DNA of 64,000 nt, taken from assembly GCF_001618425.1 (NCBI RefSeq), contig NZ_BDCU01000030.1, forward strand, positions 124,001 through 188,000. Direction: 5' to 3'. The notes beneath the pieces are model-generated. The model was not told the DNA's origin. It saw nothing but the letters and a program-made list of their open reading frames with translations, and searched no databases. Shown here in pieces: positions 33,791-41,540 of this stretch. The stretch is from Nocardia fusca NBRC 14340 (lineage in GTDB: Bacteria; Actinomycetota; Actinomycetes; Mycobacteriales; Mycobacteriaceae). Position 1 is the first letter of the stretch, and every line of letters starts with the position of its first letter. The position numbers and the translations under genes were made by a program.

Positions 33791-35980
33791 TTACGCCTCG
33801 TTCTTGCCCGCCAGCGCCTTGGCCTCCCGCCGGCGGCGGTGCAGGATCGGCTCGGTGTAGCCGTTGGGCTGCGCGGTCCCCTCGAGGATGAGATCCTTCG
33901 CGGCCTGGAACGCGACACTGCCCGCGAAATCGGGCGCCATCGGACGGTAGCCGGGGTCGCCGGCGTTCTGCCGGTCCACCACGGGTGCCATCCGCTCCAG
34001 GCTCGCCACCACCTCGTCGGTGGTGACCACACCGTGACGCAGCCAGTTGGCCATCAGCTGGCTCGAGATCCGCAGGGTGGCCCGATCCTCCATCAGCGCG
34101 ATATCGGAGATGTCGGGCACCTTCGAACAACCCACGCCCTGGTCGATCCAGCGCACCACATAGCCGAGGATGGACTGCGAGTTGTTGTCCAGCTCCTGCT
34201 GCTTGTCGGCCTCGGACCAGTTGGTGTCCGCGGCCAGCGGGATCTGCAGGATGTCGTCGACACTCGCGCGCGCCCCGCCCTTGGCGATCTCGGCCTGCCG
34301 CTTGAACACGTCCACCAGATGGTAGTGGGTGGCGTGCAGGGTGGCCGCCGTCGGCGAGGGCACCCACGCGGTGGTGGCGCCGGCCTTGGGGTGACCGATC
34401 TTCTGTTCGAGCATGCCGGCCATCAGATCCGGCATGGCCCACATCCCCTTGCCGATCTGCGCCTTGTGCGGCAGGCCGGCCGTGATACCGGTATCGACGT
34501 TCCAGTCCTCGTAGGCCAGGATCCAGCGCTGGGTCTTCATCTCGGCCTTGCGGATCATCGGACCCGCCTCCATGGAGGTGTGGATCTCGTCGCCGGTGCG
34601 GTCCAGGAAGCCGGTGTTGATGAACACCACCCGGTCGGCGGCGGCGTTGATACACGCCTTGAGGTTCACCGTGGTACGGCGCTCCTCGTCCATGATGCCG
34701 ACCTTGAGGGTGTTACGCGGCAGGCCGAGCACATCCTCGACCGCGGCGAACAGGTCGTTGGTGAAGGCCACCTCGTCCGGGCCGTGCATCTTCGGCTTCA
34801 CGATGTAGACCGACCCCGTGCGGCTGTTGGTGAGCGCCACATCGTCGCGCAGCGAATGCTTGGCGATCAGGGAGGTGATGATGCCGTCCAGGATGCCTTC
34901 GGGCACCTCGTTGCCCTCGGCGTCCAGGATCGCGTCGCTGGTCATCAAATGGCCGACATTGCGCACGAACAGCAGCGACCGGCCGTGCACTGTCAGTTCG
35001 GACCCGTCCAGGGCGGTGTAGACCCGGTCCGGGTTCATGGTCCGGGTGAAGGTCTTGCCGTTCTTGGTGACCTCCTCGGCGAGGTCGCCCTTCATCAGGC
35101 CCAGCCAGTTGCGGTAGCAGAGGGTCTTGTCCTCGGCGTCCACCGCGGCCACGGAGTCCTCGAAGTCCATGATCGTGGTGACCGCGGATTCGAGAACGAC
35201 GTCCTTGATACCGGCGGTATCGGTGCTGCCGATCGGCGACTCCGGATCGATCTGGATCTCGATGTGCAGACCGTTGTTCTTCAGCAGGATCGAGCGCGGC
35301 GCGGCCGGGTCGCCGAGGTAGCCGACCAGCTGACCGGCATCGGCCAGCCCGATGGTGGTGCCGTCCTCCAGGCCCACCTCGAGCTCACCGTCGACGATGG
35401 CGTAGGAGGTCGAGCCGATATGCGAGCCGGTGATCAGGGTGACCGCGTCGTCGAGGAAGTTGCGGGCCCATTCGATGACCTTGTCCCCGCGCACCCGGTT
35501 GTAGCCGGTGCCCTTCTCGGCGCCGCCGGTCTCCGGGATGGCGTCGGTGCCGTAGAGCGCGTCGTAGAGCGATCCCCAGCGGGCGTTGGCGGCGTTGATG
35601 GCGAACCGCGCGTTGCTCACCGGGACCACAAGCTGCGGGCCGGCAGTGCTGCTGATCTCGTCGTCGACGCCGGAGGTGCCGATGGTGAAATCGGCGGGCT
35701 CGGGCTGCAGATAGCCGATCTCGACCAGGAACTGCTTATAGGCCGACTTGTCGTAGTTGGCGCCCGGGTGTTCGCTGTGCCAGGCGTCGAGCTTGCCCTG
35801 GATCTCGTCGCGTTCGACCAGCAGGGCCCGGTTGCGCGGCGCGAACTCGGTGATGATCCGCTCGGCGCCGGCCCAGAACGCGGCGGAATCGACGCCGGTA
35901 CCGGGGAGCGCCTCGTTCTCTACGAAGTCGTGGAGAACGGTGGCAACCTCGAGCCCGCCGACCTTTTTCCGCTCTGTCAT
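33791..35980 (-). CDS. glcB: Malate synthase G
   Basis: A 729-residue malate synthase G, about the length of Mtb GlcB (741). It condenses glyoxylate with acetyl-CoA to malate in the glyoxylate shunt. Conserved stretches include EDSVAAVDAEDKTLCYRNWL, GRSLLFVRNVGHLMTSDAIL, MHGPDEVAFTNDLF and NTGFLDRTGDEIHTSMEAGP. The start ATG at 35978-35980 has a GAGG-type ribosome-binding site. It is transcribed alone, with a terminator behind it. With aconitase in the same window this supports growth on fatty acids or acetate, although isocitrate lyase is not seen here. Confidence 0.98.
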   Translation of the reverse strand: MTERKKVGGLEVATVLHDFVENEALPGTGVDSAAFWAGAERIITEFAPRNRALLVERDEIQGKLDAWHSEHPGANYDKSAYKQFLVEIGYLQPEPADFTIGTSGVDDEISSTAGPQLVVPVSNARFAINAANARWGSLYDALYGTDAIPETGGAEKGTGYNRVRGDKVIEWARNFLDDAVTLITGSHIGSTSYAIVDGELEVGLEDGTTIGLADAGQLVGYLGDPAAPRSILLKNNGLHIEIQIDPESPIGSTDTAGIKDVVLESAVTTIMDFEDSVAAVDAEDKTLCYRNWLGLMKGDLAEEVTKNGKTFTRTMNPDRVYTALDGSELTVHGRSLLFVRNVGHLMTSDAILDAEGNEVPEGILDGIITSLIAKHSLRDDVALTNSRTGSVYIVKPKMHGPDEVAFTNDLFAAVEDVLGLPRNTLKVGIMDEERRTTVNLKACINAAADRVVFINTGFLDRTGDEIHTSMEAGPMIRKAEMKTQRWILAYEDWNVDTGITAGLPHKAQIGKGMWAMPDLMAGMLEQKIGHPKAGATTAWVPSPTAATLHATHYHLVDVFKRQAEIAKGGARASVDDILQIPLAADTNWSEADKQQELDNNSQSILGYVVRWIDQGVGCSKVPDISDIALMEDRATLRISSQLMANWLRHGVVTTDEVVASLERMAPVVDRQNAGDPGYRPMAPDFAGSVAFQAAKDLILEGTAQPNGYTEPILHRRRREAKALAGKNEA

Positions 35981-36303
35981 CTACGTGCCTCACTTCCGCG
36001 AAATACCGGGTGGAAAGTCGATGTTTATGTTACCGACCGGTAGCGGCGCTCCGATCGCCGGGTGATCAAGTGGGCGCGGGCGCAGAGGTCCCGGTCCGGA
36101 CTCTACTCCGGCCCGGCGTGACACTCCGGCCTCCGCCGCCCGGCGTTCCCGGCGGTCCACGGTGGACTCCGGCCCGCCGGGCGGTGGCGCCCGACCCGGT
36201 GCCGGAAAAATGAGCCGACAACCGCTACCACCCTGTGCCACCATGTATTCCATCCGGCCCGCCACCCCGGCAGGGCTACGACACAGAGAAGGGAGGAGTG
36301 GTC
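35981..36303. other. Intergenic region upstream of glcB
   Basis: This region contains the glcB promoter on the minus strand. Apart from the AT-rich stretch at about 36020-36040 near TTATGTTACC, no element was clear enough to call. No gene-like frame is supported up to the small frame at 36304. Confidence 0.5.
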
Positions 36304-36468
36304 TTGTATCCAGTCGCACCGGCCGGTGACACCCGGTCGAACGCCGATTCCGCAGCACGCATCAGTGCGCCGAAACGGCCGATGGGCGTCCGCGGCGAAC
36401 CGTTGCGGCAGCCGGAACCCGCCGTCGGCGGTCGCACGATCGACCGGCTCCTCCCGCAGCGGCGCTGA
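36304..36468 (+). CDS. Possible 54-residue basic small protein
   Basis: A TTG start at 36304 stands five bases after the very strong ribosome-binding sequence AAGGGAGGAG (36289-36298), and opens a 54-codon frame that ends at 36468. The peptide is basic and Pro/Arg-rich, with RPMGVRGEPLRQPEPAVGGR in its second half, and has no known domain or membrane helix. The ribosome-binding site is the main evidence. It lies 68 bases before the HNH gene and could be its leader or an independent small gene. A GTG at 36298 is an alternative but would overlap the ribosome-binding site. Confidence 0.35.
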   Translation: MYPVAPAGDTRSNADSAARISAPKRPMGVRGEPLRQPEPAVGGRTIDRLLPQRR

Positions 36469-36535
36469 CCGCCCGCCTTCTCCCGCATTTGTTGTAGTCC
36501 CGGCTGTTCCGGGCCGTCGAAACCTGGTGATACCC

Positions 36536-37117
36536 ATGCCGCCAACCGCTGTCGCCGAACCGGCGACGCTCACTCCGGACAACTGGATACACACCCGCGT
36601 CCTGGTGCTCAATGCCAGCTACGAGGCGCTGGCCCGGATTCCGGCCGACCGGGCGGTGGTACTGCTGACCGGTGGGATCGCCGAATCCGTCGTGATACGG
36701 CAGCCGCATTTCCCGATCCGGTCCCAGCACACCGAGATCATGCTGCCGGAGACGATCCGCCTGGTCCGCTACCGGTACCTGGCCCACCTCGCGGTCCGCC
36801 ACCCCGAGGGCCGCGCCACCCATGCCGCGATCCTGCGGCGCGACGGGAACCGGTGCGGATACTGCGGGGCGGGGGCGCACACCGTCGACCACATCCGGCC
36901 GCGCAGCCGGGGCGGGCCCAATACCTGGGAAAACCTCATCGCGTGCTGCGTGACCTGCAATACCGGTAAAGCCGACCGCACTCCGGAGGAGGCCGGTATG
37001 CGGCTGCTCTGGCAGCCGCGGCCGCCGGACCCGCTCGCCCGGGCACAGCGGCGGGTCTGGCGGCAACTCGCGACGACAACCACCGAGGCGATCCACGAGA
37101 GGAGGGGATCGAGATGA
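36536..37117 (+). CDS. HNH endonuclease
   Basis: A 193-residue protein with a C-terminal HNH nuclease domain: zinc-binding CGYC at 107-110 and CVTC at 138-141 enclose the active-site stretch HTVDHIRPRSRGGPNTWENL with H115, D118-H119 and N133. The N-terminal 95 residues (WIHTRVLVLNASYEALARIP) are typical of the actinobacterial and cyanobacterial stand-alone HNH family. A DNA-nicking activity is expected, with an unknown biological role; it is not inside an intron or phage here. The stop overlaps the WhiB start by four bases, so both are one operon. Confidence 0.92.
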   Translation: MPPTAVAEPATLTPDNWIHTRVLVLNASYEALARIPADRAVVLLTGGIAESVVIRQPHFPIRSQHTEIMLPETIRLVRYRYLAHLAVRHPEGRATHAAILRRDGNRCGYCGAGAHTVDHIRPRSRGGPNTWENLIACCVTCNTGKADRTPEEAGMRLLWQPRPPDPLARAQRRVWRQLATTTTEAIHERRGSR

Positions 37118-37362
37118 CCGTCGAGATTCTGGCAGACCTGCTGCCCGTGTCCGACAGCCGCGGATGGCATCGGGCCGCCTGCCGTGGCGACCCGAACCAC
37201 GAGGCGTGGTTTCCCTACCCGTCCCAGGACTTCGCCTATGCGCGGGAAGTGTGCGGGCGCTGCCCGATCCGGCCCGAATGCCGGAGGTTCGCCGAGCGCA
37301 CCGGACAATCCGGCGTGTGGGGTGGGCAGGAATTCGACCGGGGCACGATGATCCGGGAGTAG
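37114..37362 (+). CDS. WhiB-family transcriptional regulator
   Basis: An 82-residue WhiB-like protein with the four iron-sulfur ligands C23, C47, C50 and C56 (spacing C-x23-C-x2-C-x5-C) and the turn GVWGGQEF at 67-74. WhiB proteins bind a [4Fe-4S] cluster, sense NO or O2 and act with sigma factor A. It is short and lacks the basic AT-hook-like tail found in several WhiB proteins, ending soon after the turn. It overlaps the HNH gene by 4 bases, an uncommon partnership, and is followed by a terminator. Confidence 0.93.
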   Translation: MTVEILADLLPVSDSRGWHRAACRGDPNHEAWFPYPSQDFAYAREVCGRCPIRPECRRFAERTGQSGVWGGQEFDRGTMIRE

Positions 37363-37385
37363 CCGGATCGAAGCTGGTCGGAGGC

Positions 37386-37420
37386 ACTGTGGGGCCGTGC
37401 GGCGAGCGCGGCCCCACAGT
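37386..37420. terminator. Terminator after whiB
   Basis: ACTGTGGGGCCG at 37386-37397 pairs perfectly with 37409-37420 over 12 bases around an 11-base loop. Confidence 0.75.
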
Positions 37421-37470
37421 CGTGACCGTGGTGCGTCACGGGGCGGTTCAGGACCATAGACTGACTGCCC

Positions 37471-39144
37471 GTGGGTACCCATCGCAGCACCGGTTCTTCC
37501 CGGAGATCGAGCAAGGGACCGGTGATCGCGGCGGTTATCGTGGTGGTCCTGGTCGCACTGGTTTTCGGATGTTCTCGACTGGGCACGGATCCCGCGGACC
37601 GATCGGCGGCCGCGGGCACGTGCGTGGAAGGCGAGGCCGTCCTCGACGTGACGGCCGACCCGGAGGTCGCCGACCCGGTCCGTACCATCGCGGCACGATA
37701 CAACGAGACCCGGCCGGTGGTCCGCGACCACTGCGCGAAGGTCGTCGTCACCGAGCGGCCGTCCGCCGATATGGTGGCCGCCTTCACCTCGAACGCCACC
37801 TGGAATCCCGTCCTCGGCCCCCGACCGGGGCTGTGGATACCGGTGTCCAGCCGCGATATCGAGTCCATGCGGGTACCGGGCCTCATCGAGGGCACCCCGC
37901 AGTCCATCGCGTCCAGTCCCATCGTGCTCGCCGTACCGGAGATCCTGCGGCACGCGCTGGCCGCCACCCAGACCTCGTGGGCGGATCTGCCACGGCTGCA
38001 ACAGGGTTCACTCGATCAGATCGGTCTCCCGGGCTGGGCGGGGCTGGAGTTGGCGCTCCCTCCGGGTGACAGCACGCTCGCCGTGGCCGCCGCCGTCGCG
38101 GGCGCGATCTCCGGTACCGAACCGCTCACCGAGGAGGCCGCGAAATCCGGCCAGGCCGTCTCCGCGGTGTCGGGTCTGGCCGCCGCCGCACCCGCGGCCA
38201 CCGACGTCTCCGCCGCGATGGCCACCCTGTCCGCCGCCGCTCCGGCCGAGGCCGCGGTGCACGCCGTACCCCTGACCCAGCGGCAGCTCGCGGTCAACGG
38301 CAGCGCGACCGCCTACGTCCCCGTCGGGGCGGCACCGGTGGCCGACTACCCGGCCGCGATCATGTCCGGACCCTGGGTGGACGAAACCCAGAATCTCATC
38401 GCCGGTCTGTTCGCCGATTATCTGCGCAGGCCCGAACAACAGCGGGACCTGATCGCCGCCGGCTTCGCCGCTCCACCGGCCCAGCAGGTCGCCGCACCGC
38501 CACGCGCCGCGCTGGACCGGCTTCGCAAGGCGCTCACCCACCCGGTGCTCGGGGTGCAGGCCACCGCGCTGGTGGACGTCTCGTCCTCGATGAGCACCAC
38601 CGAAGGCGAGCTCACCCGCCTGGCCAACACCGTCGGCGCGCTGGCCTCCACCCTGAACGTGATGCCACCCGATTTCGGCCTGGGTATCTGGACATTCGGC
38701 AAGAACGTCGACGGCGAGAACCCGTATCGGGTCATCGCCGGCACCGCCCGCCTCGACGACGAGCACCGCGGCACTCTGATGGGATCGCTCGGGAAGATCG
38801 AGGCGACCGCCGACAGCACCGACGAATGCTATCCGGCATTGCTGGCGGCCTATCGCGGCGCGATCGAGACCTACGCCGCCGAACGCACCAACTCGATCCT
38901 GCTCGTCACCGACGGGCCCGAGGACGAGTCCACGCTCAGCGGAGAAGACCTCCTGTCCGCCATCCAGGACGCGGGCGATCCCGCGACACCCGTCCGGGTG
39001 GACGTCATCGTCGTCGGGGGCGGCCAGGGCACCGATACGTTGCGCACGCTGACCCAGCGCACCGGCGGCAGCTATGCCGTACTGCCGAGCAGTAACGACC
39101 TCGAGTTCGGCACCGCCGTGGTCGGCGCGCTCACCACGCCCTGA
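37471..39144 (+). CDS. Membrane-anchored solute-binding/vWA fusion protein
   Basis: A 557-residue exported protein. A hydrophobic segment at about 17-33 ends in VFGC, so it is either a lipoprotein signal or a membrane anchor. Residues about 50-340 resemble the extracellular solute-binding type found in vWA fusion proteins (VLDVTADPEVADPVRTIAAR). Residues about 365-550 form a vWA domain with the MIDAS motif DVSSSM, then FGLGIWTFGKN and LLVTDGPEDE. The middle is Ala-rich and low complexity (about 205-260). Such proteins are found in actinobacteria with unknown function, perhaps in adhesion or envelope assembly. It begins with GTG at 37471 and is convergent with the response-regulator gene after only 7 bases. 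Confidence 0.85.
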   Translation: MGTHRSTGSSRRSSKGPVIAAVIVVVLVALVFGCSRLGTDPADRSAAAGTCVEGEAVLDVTADPEVADPVRTIAARYNETRPVVRDHCAKVVVTERPSADMVAAFTSNATWNPVLGPRPGLWIPVSSRDIESMRVPGLIEGTPQSIASSPIVLAVPEILRHALAATQTSWADLPRLQQGSLDQIGLPGWAGLELALPPGDSTLAVAAAVAGAISGTEPLTEEAAKSGQAVSAVSGLAAAAPAATDVSAAMATLSAAAPAEAAVHAVPLTQRQLAVNGSATAYVPVGAAPVADYPAAIMSGPWVDETQNLIAGLFADYLRRPEQQRDLIAAGFAAPPAQQVAAPPRAALDRLRKALTHPVLGVQATALVDVSSSMSTTEGELTRLANTVGALASTLNVMPPDFGLGIWTFGKNVDGENPYRVIAGTARLDDEHRGTLMGSLGKIEATADSTDECYPALLAAYRGAIETYAAERTNSILLVTDGPEDESTLSGEDLLSAIQDAGDPATPVRVDVIVVGGGQGTDTLRTLTQRTGGSYAVLPSSNDLEFGTAVVGALTTP

Positions 39145-39151
39145 ACGGCGG

Positions 39152-39865
39152 TCAGCCGGACCGTCCGGTCCGGGATTCCCGCCAGCGATAGCGGGTCCGG
39201 GGCCGGCCGGTGCGGCCGTATTCGGCGCGCCGGTCCAGCACACCGTCCTCGGTGAGCCGCTCCAGATAGCGCCAGGCGGTGATCCGCGAGACGCCGATCG
39301 AGGTCGCGGCATCGGCGGCGGTGAGCCCGTCCGGCGCGGCGCGGACGGCGCGGGTGATCTCGGCGAGCGTATCCGGCGCGACGCCTTTCGGTGTGCCACC
39401 CTGCCGCGCGGGGGTGCGCAGCACCGCCAAGGCCTGATCGATATCGTCCTGGGTGGCGGCGGCTTCGCCGGTGGGCAGCGCGCCGTGGAAATCGCGGTAC
39501 CGTTCCAGTTTGTCCCGGAACGCCGCGAAGGTGAACGGTTTCAACAGGTAGAGCACCACGCCGTGGGCCACGGCGGCGCGGACCATGGCCAGATCGCGGG
39601 CCGAGGTGATCGCGATGACGTCCGGTCGCGGCCGCTGCCCGACGAGAGTCGCCGCCACCTCGAGGCCGCTCATATCGGGCAGACCGATATCCAGCAACAC
39701 CAGATCGATAGGTGTACCGGCGGCGGCCGCGGCCGCGACCGACCGCAGCGCCTCCCGGCCCGTGCGGGCATGCCCGACCGCGCGGAATCCGGAGAGCCGG
39801 CCGAGGTAGGCCGCGTGGGCGTCGGCGATCAGCGGTTCGTCCTCGACGATGAGCACCCGGATCAT
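39152..39865 (-). CDS. Response regulator, CitB/DcuR type
   Basis: A 237-residue response regulator. The receiver domain (1-120) has the acidic pair in IVEDEPL, the phospho-acceptor D59 in LVLLDIGLPDMSG and K109 in LLKPF. The C-terminal domain carries a helix-turn-helix (LTAADAATSIGVSRITAWRY) as in CitB/DcuR/DpiA regulators of citrate and C4-dicarboxylate metabolism. The start overlaps the end of the sensor kinase gene by four bases. Together they most likely control the divergent transporter gene at 41541. Confidence 0.93.
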   Translation of the reverse strand: MIRVLIVEDEPLIADAHAAYLGRLSGFRAVGHARTGREALRSVAAAAAAGTPIDLVLLDIGLPDMSGLEVAATLVGQRPRPDVIAITSARDLAMVRAAVAHGVVLYLLKPFTFAAFRDKLERYRDFHGALPTGEAAATQDDIDQALAVLRTPARQGGTPKGVAPDTLAEITRAVRAAPDGLTAADAATSIGVSRITAWRYLERLTEDGVLDRRAEYGRTGRPRTRYRWRESRTGRSG

Positions 39866-41415
39866 CCGCGCTCCTCCCGTGGAATGCGCACCGTGACCGC
39901 ACTCTCCGGAGCGGTCTCGGTGCCGATGGTGCCACCGTGGCGGGTGACCAGCCCGAGCACCAGCGCCAGGCCCAGACCTTGGTGCCGGGCCTTGGTGGAG
40001 TATCCGCGCCGCGCGGCCCGGGTGAAACTCTCCGGCGGGATACCGGGGCCGCTGTCGGCCACCCGGACCGTCAGCGCCGTCGCGTCCGCGCGGGCGGTCA
40101 CCTCGACCCAGGCGTCGGGGCTGCCGGCCGCGGCGTCGATCGCATTGTCGATCAGATTCCCCATCAGGGTGACCGCGTCCCGCGTGGACAGCGGCGCCGC
40201 CGAATCCATGGCGGTATCCGCGGTCACGGTCAGTTCGACATCGCGCTCGGCCGCCTGGTTCACCTTGCCCAGCAGCAGGGCCGCCAGCACCGGATCGCCC
40301 ACCTCGGCCAGCAGCCGATCGATCAGCGCCTGGGACAACTCCAGTTCTGCGGTCGCGAATTCCACCGCTTCGCGGTAGCGGCCCAACTCGACCATGGTGA
40401 CGACGGTGTGCAGCCGATTGGCCGATTCGTGCGCCTGGGCCCGCAACGATTCGGCGAAACCGCGGACGGTATCGAGTTCACCCAGAACCGTGCGCAATTC
40501 GGTGTGGTCACGGATGGTGGTCACCGTGCCCTGCGCGCGGCGGCCCAGATCGACGACATCCTGGTTGACCAGCAGCACCCGGTCGGCGGTCACATGCGTT
40601 TCGTCGCGAACGGTCCGCCGGCGCAGGTCACGCAGCGAGACGGGCAGATCGGCACGGGTCACCGGCCCCTCGGGCAGTTCGAGCAACCGGCGGGCCTCGT
40701 CGTTGACCACCTCCGCTCGCTCACCGGTGGGCCCGAAGACCAGCAGCCCCTCGCGGACCGCATGCAGTACCGCGTCGTGGTGTTCGTACATCGCCCACAG
40801 CTGCGCGGGGGCCAGGCCCCGGGTCTGCCTGCGCAAGCGGCGGTTCAGCAGCAGTGACCCGGCGGCGGCGACGAAAAGGCCCACGGCCGTCACACCCAGG
40901 ATGACGGGCAACTGCGCGGTGAAGCGCTCCCCGATCACCGCCCGGGTCACCCCCGCGGAGACCAGCGCGATCACGCGCCCGTCGGCGTAGACCGGGGTCA
41001 CCGCGCGAATGGAGGGGCCCAGGCTACCGGTATAGATCTCGGTGAAGGTGGCACCGGCCAGCGCGCGGTCGATGTTCCCGCTGAACGGTTGACCGATCCG
41101 CGCCGGGTCGGTGTGGGTGAACCGGGTGCGGTCAGGTGCCATCACCACGATGAAATCCACCCCGGTCGCCTGCCGGATCTGTTCGGTCACCGGTTGCAGC
41201 AGGCCGGTCGGATCCGGGGACCGCACCGCGGCCGCGGTGGACGGCGCCGCCGCCACGCTCACCGCGATATCGGTGACCTCACGGGTCACGGTCCGGTCGC
41301 CCTCGCGCCGGGCGTCCAGCACCGCGTACCCGGCCCAGAGGGCCGTGACCAGCGCCAACAGCACCAGTTGCAGGACGAAGACCTGTCCCGCCAGGGACCA
41401 TCGACCGGTTCGCAC
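39862..41415 (-). CDS. Sensor histidine kinase, CitA/DcuS type
   Basis: A 517-residue membrane kinase: helix at about 8-30, a periplasmic PAS-like domain of about 135 residues (GVDFIVVMAPDRTRFTHTDP), a second helix near 168-190, a cytosolic PAS domain, and a kinase core. The phospho-His is in AQAHESANRLHTVVTMVELG, the N box is NLIDNAIDAA and the G box DSGPGIPP. These features are those of CitA/DcuS sensors, which bind citrate or C4-dicarboxylates. GTG at 41413-41415 has GGAGGAG upstream. It forms an operon with the response regulator and is divergent from a dicarboxylate transporter. Confidence 0.94.
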   Translation of the reverse strand: MRTGRWSLAGQVFVLQLVLLALVTALWAGYAVLDARREGDRTVTREVTDIAVSVAAAPSTAAAVRSPDPTGLLQPVTEQIRQATGVDFIVVMAPDRTRFTHTDPARIGQPFSGNIDRALAGATFTEIYTGSLGPSIRAVTPVYADGRVIALVSAGVTRAVIGERFTAQLPVILGVTAVGLFVAAAGSLLLNRRLRRQTRGLAPAQLWAMYEHHDAVLHAVREGLLVFGPTGERAEVVNDEARRLLELPEGPVTRADLPVSLRDLRRRTVRDETHVTADRVLLVNQDVVDLGRRAQGTVTTIRDHTELRTVLGELDTVRGFAESLRAQAHESANRLHTVVTMVELGRYREAVEFATAELELSQALIDRLLAEVGDPVLAALLLGKVNQAAERDVELTVTADTAMDSAAPLSTRDAVTLMGNLIDNAIDAAAGSPDAWVEVTARADATALTVRVADSGPGIPPESFTRAARRGYSTKARHQGLGLALVLGLVTRHGGTIGTETAPESAVTVRIPREERG

Positions 41416-41446
41416 AAGCTCCTCCGCTGAACGAAATGCACAAAAG

Positions 41447-41462
41447 CGTGACGGACGTCACG
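41447..41462. promoter_or_regulatory. CRP/GlxR-like palindrome
   Basis: CGTGACGGACGTCACG is a perfect palindrome apart from the two central bases and fits the CRP/GlxR core GTGA-N6-TCAC. It lies between the divergent sensor kinase (start 41415) and transporter (start 41541) genes, a usual position for carbon-source control. Confidence 0.6.
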
Positions 41463-41540
41463 TATCGGTCCACCATTGCACAGGGCGTGGTGGCCGGGTT
41501 CACCCCGCCCGCGCACTACGACTCGGGAGGAGATCAGGTC

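Noticed and set aside
33660..34655. N-terminal extension of the quinone reductase into the glcB region
   Set aside because: The frame is open by chance through a terminator and an antisense part of glcB; the flavodoxin domain begins exactly at the ATG at 33659.
33770..36043. A 757-codon open frame antisense to malate synthase
   Set aside because: Same reasoning: long antisense frames arise from the GC-rich third positions of glcB.
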